NCBI RefSeq assembly: GCF_011075055.1 | Contig: NC_058152.1 | Span: 9,114,001-9,178,000, forward strand | Direction of reading: 5' to 3' | Source of the DNA: Mangifera indica | Taxonomy: Eukaryota; Streptophyta; Magnoliopsida; Sapindales; Anacardiaceae | DNA length: 64,000 bases | Shown here: positions 27,801 to 38,843 of the stretch, in pieces | How positions within the stretch are numbered: the stretch's first letter is position 1 | How the letters are laid out: each line of letters opens with the position of its first letter | Notes under the pieces: generated by a model | What the model was told of the DNA's origin: nothing | The model's input: only the letters and a program-made list of their open reading frames with translations | The model's database searches: none | Position numbers and translations under genes: made by a program

Positions 27801-28638
27801 AAGGTTGAGAAGACTGCCCTGAAAAGTTGGGGAATGGTTGCTGCTGTTGTTGTTGTTGTTGCTGTTGCAGTTGTTGTTGTTGCTGCTGCTGCTGCAACAG
27901 CATTGCTTGGTCAAGATGTGGTTCCAGTTTGACAGGTCCTATCCTTTTTCCAATCTGGTTATGTTGCAGCTCTATCTTCACTGGGCCCGAATTTCTCAAA
28001 GAATGCAACGATTGCTGTGGGCCAATCTGATCATTCATTGTGTGTGACTCCAGCTTAATAGAGTTCATGCCAGTAAATTCTCCTAGATTCGAGTGGATAT
28101 GGTGCTGTGGTTGTGATTGGCCATGTGACAAAGGGAACTGCTGCATCAATTGCTGATTGTGCTGCAAATTTTGTTGCTCAAACTTTTGAACTTGAGACTG
28201 CTGCTGATCCAACAACATCATGTTTCCAGAAGAATTTGACATATGCTGGTTTTGGGCGGCTTGGCCAGATGAACCAGAATTTGCCATGTTTGGTGCAGCA
28301 ATTGATGATCGCAAAGCACTAATGCCAACGTCAGTTGATACAACAGAAAGGGGATTAGAGTCAGCCATAGCATCAGTAGTTCCACGTTGGAAACCGCTCA
28401 AGCCAGATGGGCTGGTGTTTTTTGCGCCATTCCCAAAAGTTTGACTGAAAAGTGTGGAAATGCTGGCATTATTCCCAATCAAGTTCATATTATACGGAGC
28501 TCTTGGAGAGATAACTGAAGAAAATGTGGCTTGAGGAGGCACTGGACCTCGTTGAGACCCCAAAATAGCAGAGTTATTTTGTAGAACTGCAGATGAAATA
28601 GACTGGGAACTGCCAACTGGAGTTCCTGATGGAACCAT
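15853..28638 (-). CDS. SEU: Transcriptional co-repressor SEUSS, nine coding exons
   Basis: SEUSS is a nuclear adaptor that pairs with LEUNIG-type co-repressors and MADS or other DNA-binding factors to repress floral homeotic genes. Exons in transcript order: 28638-27604, 27517-27398, 26708-26660, 26282-26068, 25976-25908, 23572-23478, 22320-22227, 19834-19765, 16925-15853. All phases match, giving 939 residues (Arabidopsis SEU is about 880). Residues 1-345 form a Q/S/N-rich N-terminus with polyQ near residues 246-269 and 293-304. Residues about 346-582 form the LIM-binding (Ldb1-like) dimerisation core, with FWRKFV, RKRWCVSMYG, WHCEICNQKPGRGF, FSPDLK and LGYTKRFVRCLQ. Residues 583-939 are disordered and end FNNLPTEWKLP. 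I start at the ATG encoding MVPSGTP because SEU proteins begin MVPS; the open frame continues upstream without another ATG. The strand is opposite to CALS5, and the two genes are convergent. Confidence 0.92.
16190..16350 (-). repeat. Degenerate in-frame minisatellite in the SEU last exon
   Basis: The last exon encodes back-to-back variants of a short unit such as NMSTVGSxQ (STVGST, STVCSA, NTVGSV, STVGSL, NSVGSA), each followed by NM or NN. The DNA shows five to six imperfect copies of about 30-39 bp built on GAGCCAACTGTG/CTGTGCAGAAC. The tract falls in the predicted disordered tail. Confidence 0.8.
20971..21024. repeat. (GT)n and (GA)n microsatellites in a SEU intron
   Basis: About 12 GT units, then a short AT spacer and about nine GA units, inside the intron between SEU exons 8 and 7. 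The rest of the 2.4-2.8 kb introns at 16926-19764 and 19835-22226 shows no gene I can support. Confidence 0.9.
23799..25560 (+). mobile_element. LTR-retroelement remnant without pol, inside a SEU intron
   Basis: A 350-bp LTR-like block starts TGTTAGGACCG (23799) and ends CTCCACCA (24148). Four bases later comes TGGTATCAGAGC (24152-24163), the standard initiator-Met tRNA primer-binding site. Downstream are two open stretches without recognisable gag, protease, reverse transcriptase or integrase: 24335-24928 (acidic, lysine-rich) and 25055-25552. Between them, near 25120-25170, is the arrangement often seen at the 3' end of plant LTR-element interiors (CTTGAGGACAAGGTG then CTGGGGGAGAG). No second copy of the LTR follows it. 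It looks like a large non-autonomous or truncated element, inserted opposite to SEU transcription. The right boundary is approximate. Confidence 0.7.
26971..27297. mobile_element. hAT-type MITE (family A, copy 3) in a SEU intron
   Basis: A 327-bp element starting TAGGGTTGGATTCAAGCCGA and ending CTCAAATCCAGCTCTA. The flanks ACTCATGT (26963-26970) and ACCGATGT (27298-27305) match at 6 of 8 positions. It has the same central AAAATGACGTCGTTTT-like motif as the copies at 8870 and 12884, and is the most diverged of the three. Confidence 0.78.
27725..27905 (-). repeat. Polyglutamine-coding CAG/CAA tracts in SEU exon 1
   Basis: Two mixed CAG/CAA tracts encode glutamine runs, at about 27838-27900 (interrupted by leucine) and 27729-27760. 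Mixed codons would limit slippage compared with a pure CAG run. Q-rich N-termini are normal for SEUSS-family proteins. Confidence 0.9.
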
Positions 28639-29657
28639 TTTGAAGAAACCAGAACTAAATGTATTCACCAAAAATGACCAAGCACCACATCACTTAACAG
28701 TGCCCAGATATTCATGAAAGCTTTTCTACGCACCTTGGCAAGCAAAACTCAATATTTTGATCAACCCAGCAGCATGAGTACTCTCCTACTCAAAGCTCAA
28801 CACTTCAAATATCTCACCATGTTGCAATAGAATCTACAAACCTTCCATAGGCTCATCTGAGGATAAGTTATTGGAGCCAATTTTCACAGAACCAGAAAAG
28901 GAGTGCTTAAGCCATAAGCTGTAGCAATTACAGATGAGCATTAACGAAAATATCTGACAAGCCAAACCCTGGTAAAGCTACAAATATCTACAAAAATTTA
29001 ACCTTGAACCATAACACAAAGCACACACCAAGAAACAAACTTGAAGCCGTATCATCAGTCTGAATGAGTTACTCTTTACAAACAACATACCTCACTAGCT
29101 CAACTCAAAGTTCAAAGCAACAAAAATCCAAAAATAAAAGAATGAGAAACTACTATTCTTGTTAAAATAGAGACAGGAGTGTCAAAACTGGGTCCGATTG
29201 TTTACCAAGAAAATGCAGGGAAAAAAAAACTTCCCCTCAGTCAGGACACAAATTTCAATTATAGAGAAGCCTTCAAACAACTGAGCCCGAGACAACAAAA
29301 AGGTCTTTCATATCCCTTTTCAAATTTTCCAACAACCAAAAAAACACTTAGACATTCAAAATTTACCTTCCCTTTACCTCACTTTCTCAGCTAACGAACA
29401 GAACAAAATTTCACAAAAACCAAAAGAAAACACCTAGAAACTCACAAAACACCACTACATTCACAAGCCCAGAAACCAAATAAACACCACACAAATTGAC
29501 AAACAAAACCCTTCATTTCACCAACCAAATTCAACAATTCCACACACAAAAAAAAAAAAAAACCCAAAATTTAACTCCAAAAGCCCAAAAAAGAACTTTT
29601 AAAGTAAAAAGAAAGAACCCAATTCAGAAATAAAAAAGACAGAGGAATAGTACTTAC

Positions 29658-30010
29658 AGAGGTCAGCAATCTTGAGAATCTTGACAAAGATTTATGATCC
29701 TAATGAAGCAAGACCAAACAAAACCGAAAACCCATATGCATATTTATTAATAAAACTCCTGTCTGGTCCTGCTGCGCTCAAATAAATGATTCTTTGGCAA
29801 TAAATTAAATTGATTAAAAATATAATAATAATAATAATAAATGGTGGGTTTCCTCTTCAATCTTGAGACATGCTGGCACAAACTGAGCTCTCTGGGTACC
29901 AATATTTTATTGTTTTAGAGGTTTCTTTTTTCGCTTTTTGCTTCAGTTGATAGTACTAGGCTTCTCGTTTTGTTGCGCTCTCTGTACTTTGGTATTTATA
30001 TTTATAAATT
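29658..30010 (-). promoter_or_regulatory. Likely SEU 5' UTR exon and promoter
   Basis: On the minus strand a strong donor (GTAAGTACT) lies at 29657-29649, consistent with a 5' UTR intron ending upstream of the ATG at 28638; I could not choose the acceptor. A TATA-like stretch (TATAAATATAAATA on the minus strand) lies near 29995-30008 with a CT/GA-rich block beside it. An (AAT)n run sits at about 29821-29840. This is inference from sequence signals only. Confidence 0.4.
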
Positions 30011-30219
30011 CAGAGAGAGAAGGAGTAATGATTTTAATTACCCAAAAAAAGAAAAAGATAATGGTTTTGCATTGCTTGCTCACTGCTGTTGAGTTGTGTC
30101 CTCGCAGTTGCGGACGTCAAATATCCTTTGGATTGGGTTGAATTTTTTATTTTCCAAAATTTTCTCCTCTTTGTTTTTATGCTTAAAAGCCTTAAATATC
30201 TATCATCTCTGTACTTATT

Positions 30220-31029
30220 GGACAAAAATAAAAAAAACCAATGAATTATTTCCCATCCAAGTTTCGATGCCAATATAAATATATATTTACAAGATTTAAA
30301 AAATTTAAAATTTTACCTATAAGCTAAGTTTTATTAAAAAATAATAATATTTAAAAAATATAAAATTTATTAATTTTTTTTTTAAATTTTTAAAAACTAA
30401 CAACATCACCTCTATCTAAAATTTTCTAATTTTTAAAAATAATATTTTTCTTTCTAAAACTTAAGGTTCATTTTTCAAATACTCTTCAACCACCATCTCC
30501 GACCATTAGAGATGACGTTTCAACCCATGAATTTTTGGCTACCTTGCATCTCTTTGGAGCTTCCAGAAGACGCGATGAAAATGCATCTTGATCGATTCCA
30601 AAAGAATCGAGGAAGATGAGTCTTCGTCAACTTTATCGATTCATCTAGAATCAACAAAGAAGTGTCTTTGTAACGTCTTTTTGCATCAGAGAGCGAAGAT
30701 CTGGTGGTTAGAGATATGGGTTAAAGTGTCGTTGTTAGTGGTTGGAAAGCGTTTGAAAAATAAACTCTAAATTTTGGGAGAAAAATGTTACTTTTAAAAG
30801 TTAAAAAACTTTAAAAAGTGGTGAAATTGTTAGTTTTTAAAATATAAGGAGAAAAATTTAATAAATTTTATTTTTTTAATATTATTAATAAAATAACGAT
30901 TTTACCTCTATCTCTAATACAAAATTTTAACAGTAATTGATCATTAAGTGAGATTTTGGGTTTTCTAAACTTTATAGATGTAAAATTTAGAATGCACTAA
31001 AACTTGGGTGAGAAAAAGTCCTTTTGGCC
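30220..31029. mobile_element. Diverged Mutator-like TIR/foldback element
   Basis: The right end, read inverted, is GGCCAAAAGGACTTTTTCTC followed by ACCCAAGTTTTAGTGC. The left end has ATTTCCCATCCAAGTTTCGATGCC after GGACAAAA. This resembles the GGCCAAA..ACTATTTCCCACCCAAG termini of the better-preserved elements at 36547 and 38011. The interior also has the gene-like GAAGACG/CTTCGTC block (30560-30640). I see no target duplication, so the boundaries are tentative. Confidence 0.5.
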
Positions 31030-31194
31030 ATATAATTTTATTGTTTTCTGGTTGGATATTTATGCTTGGATACCTATGGTGGGACAGGTTTATTGCATGA
31101 TTTATATGTATGTGTTTCTTGTAAACACTTTTAATTTATTTTTCTTATAATTTTTTATGCTTCTAAGCCTGGGCATGTTATAGTTAATAAATTC

Positions 31195-31672
31195 TAAATA
31201 CAGCTGGGTCTTTCCTGGTTTCTCCTGCAGCTCGTTGGTGGAGTGAAACTTGAGTGGATGCTGTTCTCCCGTTGGCTGCTGTGGATGCGAAATGTGATCT
31301 GCTGTTCTCTCCGTAGTTTTGTGATAACTTCTTTCTTTCTTCTGTCAATGGGTCCTCCCTGGTCCAAATGGTTTGCTCTCTGGTTTTGGCTTGGTTCTCT
31401 GCTTCTCGGTGTCTAGGGTGCTGTTTTGTACTCCAGTAGTTGGAAGGGCTATTTTCCTCTTCTGTGTTTGGTTGTTGGTCTCTCTGGGGCCTTTCTGCTT
31501 CATAATTTAGATGTTTCTTCTCGTTGTTACGTGTGCAATGGGGACTATGGCTTGCATAGTTTTATACTTGTGTTTCGATGTCCTCCTTTCTGAGGATGAG
31601 CTTAAATTGTTTACCTGTGGATTTGTTTTCTTGTGCCATGTAAATATTTACTTTAAAATTTAAAAAAAAAAA
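31195..31672 (+). mobile_element. Probable LINE 3' fragment with poly(A) tail
   Basis: A block of higher GC than the surrounding AT-rich DNA, rich in TTGG/CTCTGG, ends with GATGTCCTCCTTTCTGAGGA, CTTGTGCCATGTAAATATTT and an A run (about 31660-31672). This is typical of plant L1-type LINE 3' ends. No reverse-transcriptase frame is present, so only a 5'-truncated tail would remain. A target duplication was not found. Confidence 0.45.
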
Positions 31673-32953
31673 AAGGATTTTTTAATTAAAAATAATAGAT
31701 AAATAAATTGGTTACTCAATATTACTTATTAACAAAGGTTTTAAGACCGTTTTGTTTTTTATTATTATTAGTTCTTTGAAAGGGAGGAAAAAATATTTGT
31801 ATAAAAGGTACCAATCAATTCCTTACAAACCATTTTTGACAAAATAAAAATTGTAAAAATTAGAGCTTATAATTTTCAATACAATCTATTAATCTGATAT
31901 GATACGATATGAAAAATATTAGATTAGAGTTAATTTTTTTATACGAAATTTATTTCAGATTAATTCGATACAATTCAAAATAAAATCAGATAGTGTTAAA
32001 ATTTACACAAAAGTAATACAGTACGATCCAAATCGATACAAATGTTTTAAAAAAATATTACTTTAATAGATTGCATAGAGTTGTATTTTTATATAATTAT
32101 AATTACTTATATTATTGTTTATTTTTATTTAAATAATGTATTTTATTGTTAAGTAGAAAGAATTTGATTTTATTAGTCAGATTATAGACGTGTTTTTTAA
32201 AAGTCTTACATATATTATAATTATATGTTATATTTTTATAGTAAGAATTTGAAATCTTTACATACTACATATAGCTATATCTTTGTTTCATTATAATTAT
32301 TCATATTTTTATTTTTATTTAAATATTTTATATTATTATTAAGTCGTAAGAATTTTATTTGGCTAATCAAATTATTGACATGCTTTAAAAGTCTTCATAT
32401 GTAAATTTTTGGACCATTCATCAATAAAACAAAATGATATATTGTATGTTTGATTAGTAATAGGGCAGGGTAATTTGGTGAAGAAGTTAAAACAATAAAA
32501 ACATTTTTGAAGAGTAAAAACAATATATAATTTCAGGTCAAATTGGGTCAGATTGGGTCAACTTGAATATTAAAGAGTTAAGTTAAGGTTAAAAAATTTT
32601 GATACAATTTTAATTCAATTCAAGTTAGAGTTGAAGGTCTCTGACATAAACTCAAACTGACATGATATAAATATGACCCAATGACATAAATTATCGAGTC
32701 TAACAATAATATAAAGATAAATAAAATTTTAAATAATGTATTTTTTTTTTTACATAAAAAGGAAAAATTACTTTAAATAACCTAATTTTTTAGAAGTCTA
32801 GACAATATTAGTCAATACACTATAAATTATACGAATATAGGTAAGAACCCGAATTAATATTCGTTTTACCAAAATTTTTACCCTTAAGAACCATATATGT
32901 TTAAACACTTATAAATATTGTAAATAAAGAATAACAAAATTTCAGGAAGAATA
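31673..32953. other. AT-rich intergenic DNA
   Basis: Very AT-rich, with two imperfect direct repeats around 32090-32200 and 32285-32400 (TTATTGTTAAGTAGAAAGAATTT-like, then TTATAGACGTG or TTATTGACATG, then AAAAGTCTT). Another segment (32535-32700) is rich in GGGTCA and TGACCC. No gene recognised. Confidence 0.4.
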
Positions 32954-35175
32954 AGTTAAAAGACTATTTTCCATCCAAGGTTTACCCAAATAATGAATTG
33001 TCACTTGATAAGTTCGAAAAAACCAAATACTCATCTATAAAATGTTTTTGTTAATTTTAAATATTAAATTAACGGTAAGAAATTGATTGCCATAAATTAA
33101 CATGTGAAGGGTAAGATTGTCATTTAACACATAACAAAAAAAATCTATAAATGAAATAATCAACATTTTAGAATTCTCTTTGAATGGTATTGTATATTTA
33201 TTTCTTAATATTATATATTTATGAACTAATATTTTTTTCAAAATATTTAATAGATTGTTGGATTAAAAGACTTTCTTGATGAATTTAATGAAGTATAAAA
33301 ATAATAAACGAAGGATACTCTATGATTAAGGATCTTGTGTGTGCATATTTATTGGAAGATGGAAGAGATGATGTTAAGATGTATAATGAGATTCGTGTCA
33401 TGGGAAATTAATTATATTGGTAAATTGCAATAAATTGGTAAATTAAACTGATAAATTAAATTAATCTTTATTATATTTAGTAAATTTCAATTTTTAATAT
33501 AAAAGTAATTTTATATATTCAATTAAACAAAGTATAAATATATAATTCAAATGTGTATTATTTAACGGGGTGTTTTTTGTTGACTCAATGAGTCATTATG
33601 CTCTTATTTTGATGATAACAAACTAATGTGTCCCTAAGCATATTAACTAATGATTTTACTTGAGTGTGAGCTTAGATTGCAAGAATTTATCTAATGCACT
33701 TGAAGGAGTTTCAAGATGAAAATATAAGATAAGACTCAAGTGAAGAATTCTTGAAGATTTAAAGTAAAACTCAAGTTTAGGTAGACATGTTTGTAATTTA
33801 GAGCATTCGTTTTGATTAGAATATTTATTTGCATGGGATAGCTCACTTGAAAACTCATTTTCATATCTTTCACATTTTGGGTTAAAATGTCATTTTTCAA
33901 ACTTATTGGGTTAAGCCAATTTTTTCTCCAAAGTTTATTAATTCATTTAAAATGATGAAGTTTTGTGCACTACATTTTCATATCTTAAAGTTGGTTTTGA
34001 AAGAATTTTCAAAAATGGGTTAAATTGTCACTTTTCAAAGTTTTAGGGGTCAAATTATAATTTTTAAAAATTTAGGGGGTAAAATATAATAAAATTTGAT
34101 CGACCGAATTTGACCGATCGAATCAGCTTCCGAATTGTCCAGAAGCCATGTATTTTGGCTTCTAGAAATTCGGTCAACCGAATTAAATTCGATCGATCGA
34201 ATTTTGGTTTGAATTTTCCAACAGTTAGTGCCACGTAAGCTCCACAGAAGTGCCACGTCACATCCAGTTGACCAAATTACATCCGATCGACCGAATTGTG
34301 CATTTTCTGGAAAACTAAAACGGTTATTCTTTGTGCATAATGGTAACTTTCCTCATTTTCCCCTATATAAACTCAATCAAATTCATTCGAAAAGAACTTT
34401 TGCCACCAAAAACTTTTATATATTTGAGAGCAAATTAGTTTTTGAGCTATTCATTTGTAAATTCTTCTCTCTAATCAAAACCCTTGCTTATACACTTTGT
34501 AATTTCATTTGCATTGGGTTGTATTAAACTTTAACTTTCATATACACTCTTTGAGAGAGAGCATATTTCAATTTCGTACTAAAATTCGTGCTATAAAAGA
34601 GTGAAATTCACTCTTGGAGAGATTAGAAAATTTCTAGTGAGAGAAATTGAGGTTTAACATTTGTAAAGGTTAATAGCACCTTGGAAGCTATTTTGGTTGT
34701 AAAGAAAAGCTTGGTTGAGGTTTTGATCAACTAAGGATTAGTGGAATACTCCAAGGGAGAAAGCTTGGAAGAGTGGACGTAGGCCGGGTTGAGCCGAACC
34801 ACTATACATCGCGTGTTTGATTTTCTCTTCCCTTAAACTCATACTTTATGTTATGTTATTTTTATTGTATTGATTATTTGAAACATTTTAGTTATTCTCA
34901 TAAATTTGATTAAAAATAGGCAACATTCATTGATTTGAATAAATTGTTTTAATTCTCAATTTTGAATAAATTACTGATTCACCCCCCCTCTTAAGCCATT
35001 CGATCCTACATTTTTGTCATTGCATTAGAAAAAGGTAAATCAGTAATTTATTTTGAAAAACAATCAAAAGACACCAACATAAAATAGATGATGAATGGGT
35101 ATTTGACTTTTTCAAACTTAACGAGTGGGAATTTGTCTTTTCAACATACCTTGGGTAGAAAATAGTCTTTTGGCC
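32954..35175. mobile_element. Mutator-like TIR element interrupted by a solo LTR
   Basis: The left end (AAAAGACTATTTTCCATCCA) and right end (inverse of GGCCAAAAGACTATTTTCTA) are inverted matches of the GGCCAAANGACTATTTCCCACCC family. Subterminal sequences pair as well (for example AAACCAAATACTCATC against the inverse of GATGAATGGGTATTTGACTT). Removing the nested LTR at 33578-35010 leaves about 0.8 kb, the size of the other family members. The target duplication is not recognisable. Confidence 0.6.
33578..35010. mobile_element. Solo LTR (Copia SIRE-like style), nested
   Basis: A 1433-bp block with TG...CA ends, starting TGTTGACTCAATGAGTC and ending CCCCCCTCTTAAGCC...ATCCTACA. The flanking 5-bp duplication is low-complexity TTTTT on both sides. 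Internal signals fit a plant LTR: TATATAAACTC (34363), and GGACGTAGGCCGGGTTGAGC near 34778 with CCGAACCACTATAC after it, a motif common in long Copia LTRs. No internal gag-pol lies beside it, so it is read as a solo LTR. Repeated GATCGACCGAATT motifs occur at 34098-34300. Confidence 0.65.
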
Positions 35176-35451
35176 ATAAGAGTATTATGATGAACAACAT
35201 ACAGATGGATTTTCTACTTTAGTGAAAAGGGATCACTATTATGATAAGTTAATGTGGAAATAACACAACCCCAATGCGACCTAAAAAAAGATGAAATATG
35301 TAATGTGAATGTTGATTTTGATGATGACAATGGCAAGGATGACAGAGTTGTATATGACCGCTATGGTACAAGTTAATGGTCAAAACAATAAGGTACCAAC
35401 TTGAGGTGCATTCAATCGAGAGGTAGCGATGGATTGTAACACTTATAGGTA

Positions 35452-36505
35452 TGTCAAAGGGTATTTATATCTTTTTGCCTTTTAAAATATGTTTATTTAT
35501 TGTATGTGTGGTTATTGGGTTGCAAAACTGTGTCGAAAGGCCACATGCTGGTGTGTGTTGGCAAAGGCAAAATGGTCTTTTTCCACTAAATGTATGAAAA
35601 TTGGCTAAATCTAGAAGACATAAATGTGTGGTTAACACGTTTGAATTTTGGATAAGGAGTAGTTTCGCAATGATTTCGAAAACTATCATTATTGAGTAAT
35701 GGTTTACGCACTCATGTATATGGTTTATACAATCATATATAGTGTTTTTTAATCAAAAATAAAAGGTTTCAAATGCATTTGGCAAAATAATTTTTCTGAT
35801 ATATTTTTAGTAAAGTCAAAGAGCAAATTGAGGGTTAAAGAGAGTTTGAAGAGCCAAGAAGGACCAAAGGTTCATTGAAGGGGAATTCTTGCCATGTGAA
35901 AAAGTTGTTTTATCATCGGAAACGAGGTAAGTACAGTGTTCCTTTTGATTAAGTGATTTTAATTTCTAGTGTAATATCTTCAAGTTTGTCCAAGGTTAAT
36001 TTTGTATTTTTGCCTTTTAATATGCTTGTTTTATTGTGTATAAGTGTTTTTGAGGTTGCACGGATGTGTGGGAAGGCCACATGCTCATGTATGCATCGGT
36101 AAGGGCAAAATGGTTTTTTCTCTCATGATATAAGAAAATTGGCTAAGCAAGGGAGACATACACGCCTATGTATATTGGAGTACATGCTCGTGTATAGTTA
36201 ATGTATTTGAATTTTGGATAAAGATCAGTTTTGCGTTGTTTTATAAACTATCATTTATATGTAATGACATACATGCCCGTGTATATGGTTACCACGACCA
36301 TGTACGTTGTTTTCATTGAAAAATAAAAGAACTCAGACGTGTTTTGGCTCACCATTCTACCACTTTCTTTCAAGTAAACAAAGAGAGAGGTTTGAGATTT
36401 TGAGGGTGGTGAAGCCAAAGAACATGAAAGAGTCTTGGGGACATTGACCTTGTCACACAAAGACCGCTTTTTGACTATGGAAGAGAGGTAAGTACGGTGG
36501 TTCTT
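35452..36505. repeat. Diverged tandem duplication of about 550 bp
   Basis: Two head-to-tail units, about 35452-35945 and 35990-36505, share a long ordered series of matches: TTTTTGCCTTTTAA, AAGGCCACATGCT, GCAAAATGGT, AAAATTGGCTAA, TTTGAATTTTGGATAA, AAACTATCATT, GTGTATATGGTT/ATGTATATGGTT, AATAAAAG. Each ends with GAGGTAAGTAC(A/G)GTG (35924 and 36484). Divergence is roughly a quarter to a third by eye. There is no long open frame. It may be part of a retroelement interior or a decayed gene segment. Confidence 0.7.
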
Positions 36506-36546
36506 ATATTTTGTGGATTTCTTTAGCTAAATTGATATTACTATAA

Positions 36547-37310
36547 GGCCAAAGGACTATTTCCCACCTTAAGTATGTTGTTTTCCAAAGTTTTCTCCCT
36601 TTAACTTTAAAAATTTCAAATACCCACCCATGAACAATTAAAATTAATAAAACTTTAACCCCTTAAAATTTTATTTCTGTTCATCCCTTAAACTTTAAAA
36701 ACTAAACGTTTCCTCTCAACCTAAGTTTTAAAAAATAACAGTTTCTCTTAAGGTTTAGTTTTTAGATCTCTGACGTCAAATTCACCGTTATTGTCGGTGT
36801 CTCTCCCTCTTAAAGCTTCCTCTCCCTCTGGCGATCTCTCTCCACTCATTTGGATGTTCGATCGACGTCGAATGAGGCTTGGGAGATGACAAAAGACGAA
36901 GAGCTTCGTCAGGGAAGACAAAGCTCTTCGTCTTCCCAAATGAAGATGACAACTTTGTCTTCCTGTCGTCTCCTAAGCCTCATTCGACGTCGATCAAACG
37001 TTCAAATGGGTGAAGAGAGATCGTTGGAGGGAGAGAAAACTTCAAGAGGGAGAGACGATCGACAATGACACTAGATTTGGTGTCAAAGATCTGGAAACTA
37101 AACCCTAAGGGGAAACTGACATTTTTTAAAACTTCGGTTGGGGAAAAATTTTAGTTTTTAAAGTTTAGGGGAGGAAAAAGAAATTATATTTTAGTTTATT
37201 TTTACTACCTTTAATTTTAACCAGTGATAGATAGGTATTTGAGATTTTCAAAATTAAAAGAGAAAACTTGGAAAAATAACATACTTTAAATGGGAAATAG
37301 TCATTTGGCC
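36547..37310. mobile_element. Mutator-like foldback element with perfect 9-bp TSD
   Basis: A 764-bp element from GGCCAAAGGACTATTTCCCA to the inverse TGGGAAATAGTCATTTGGCC, flanked by a perfect 9-bp duplication TTACTATAA (36538-36546 and 37311-37319), the Mutator signature. Almost the whole element is an inverted repeat; internal arms 36754-36890 and 36965-37102 pair, leaving a loop of about 74 bp rich in GAAGACGAA/TTCGTCTTC. There is no transposase. Opposite-strand open frames inside it are mirror readings of the same arms. Confidence 0.88.
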
Positions 37311-38010
37311 TTACTATAATTGTGTATGATTGGAGGATATGCTATACAGTATTGTGATGGTACAACTAATGATAAGTTAAATGTAACAATAATATAAATT
37401 ATATATTTTGAATAAATAACTAATCTCTTTTACATCTAAGAAATACAATAATCTCAGATTAGATAATTATAGCCTTTTTCAATCCGACTGATTGAAAGTT
37501 TGAGTCTTTTTCAATTCGATTGATTGAATTGATGGGTTGACTATATCACAACATTGTTTAAATGTATAATTAAATTTGAGGTTTGTTGATGTTGCACCAT
37601 ATTTTGCTAATACTAAAACTTGAGTTCGAGTCTCATTATAAAAGAAAAAAATTGTCAAAATCAAATATTAATGTCAACATGATATTGAATTGCAAATTAA
37701 CATAATCAACCTGATTAACTTAGTACAATCAGCCAGCCTGATTTTCAAATCTTTAGTCATGGTCATTTTAGCTAAAATAATGGCCTAGTCATTTTGGCTA
37801 AAACAAAAATGGATTCTAGTTAGAACCACCTATTATTTAAATAAAACTTTCAATCCCTGGTTTAACTCTCAATATTTCATTCATAAAAAATTTAATTATT
37901 ATGTTGTGCTAAATTCAACTCAAGAAAAGTTATTCAAACAGTAAGAGACCTAAGGTAAGGCAAAGGTAATAAGTTGACCTTGAGTTTGAAAAACCATTAG
38001 TTTAAATTTA

Positions 38011-38843
38011 GGCCAAACGACTATTTCCCACCCAAGGTATGTTGTAATCTCAAGTTTCCACCCTTTAACTATGGAAACATCAAATATCCACCCATGACCG
38101 GTTAAATTTAACAAAACCCTAACGGTGGTAAGGGTAAAATCGTCATTTTCTCTATAATATTAAAAAAAAACTAAAATAGAATCCACTTTTGCACCCTTAA
38201 ACTTTAAAAACTAAAATTTTCCTCCAGCCTAAGTTTTAAAAAATCGCAATTTCACCCTAGGGTTTCATTTTGAAATCTCCGATGACATCTCCAGCTCCAT
38301 TGCTGACGGCATCTCCCTCCCGAAGCATCTTCTCCTTCCGGCGATCTTTTTCCTCCTATTTGAACGCCCGATCAGCATCGAAGAAGCCATGGAAGACGAA
38401 GTTCTTCGTCTTCCCAGTCGTCGTCATCTGGGAAGACAATCGTCTTCCCAGATGAAGACGAGACGACTCGTCGTCCTCTGGGAAGACGAGTCGTCTTCAT
38501 CTGGGAAGATGATTTCTCTTCCCAGACGACGTCTCTCTGTGCCGAATGGGTTGGGGTGGAGTTGAGGGGGGCTGTCGGTGGAAGAGAAACCGTCGGGAGG
38601 GGAAGACGGCCAGTGATAGTGCCAGAGAAAGTGAAAGGGTTTGGAAATAAACCCTAGGGGGGGAAATGCGATCTTTTCAAACTTAGCTTAGGGAAAAAAT
38701 GTTAGTTTTTAAACTTTTAAGAGGGAAAATGAGATTAAATTTATCACCTTAACCGACCATGAGTGGGTATTTGGTGTTTCCATAGTTAAAGGGTAAAAAC
38801 TTTAGATTGTAGCATACCTTGGGTGGGAAATAGTTATTTGGCC
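38011..38843. mobile_element. Mutator-like foldback element with perfect 9-bp TSD
   Basis: An 833-bp element starting GGCCAAACGACTATTTCCCA and ending with the inverse of GGCCAAATAACTATTTCCCA. A perfect 9-bp duplication TTAAATTTA lies at 38002-38010 and 38844-38852. The terminal arms pair for more than 100 bp (CACCCAAGGTATG, CCCTTTAACTATGGAAACA). The centre carries repeated GGAAGACGA/TCGTCTTCC blocks (38395-38525) able to fold back. No transposase. Confidence 0.88.

Noticed and set aside
27827..28047. Plus-strand cysteine- or leucine-rich frames
   Set aside because: They are antisense shadows of the SEU polyglutamine tract.
28639..28671. SEU start upstream of 28638
   Set aside because: The open frame extends upstream but the codon at 28671 is TTG, not ATG, and SEU proteins start MVPS.
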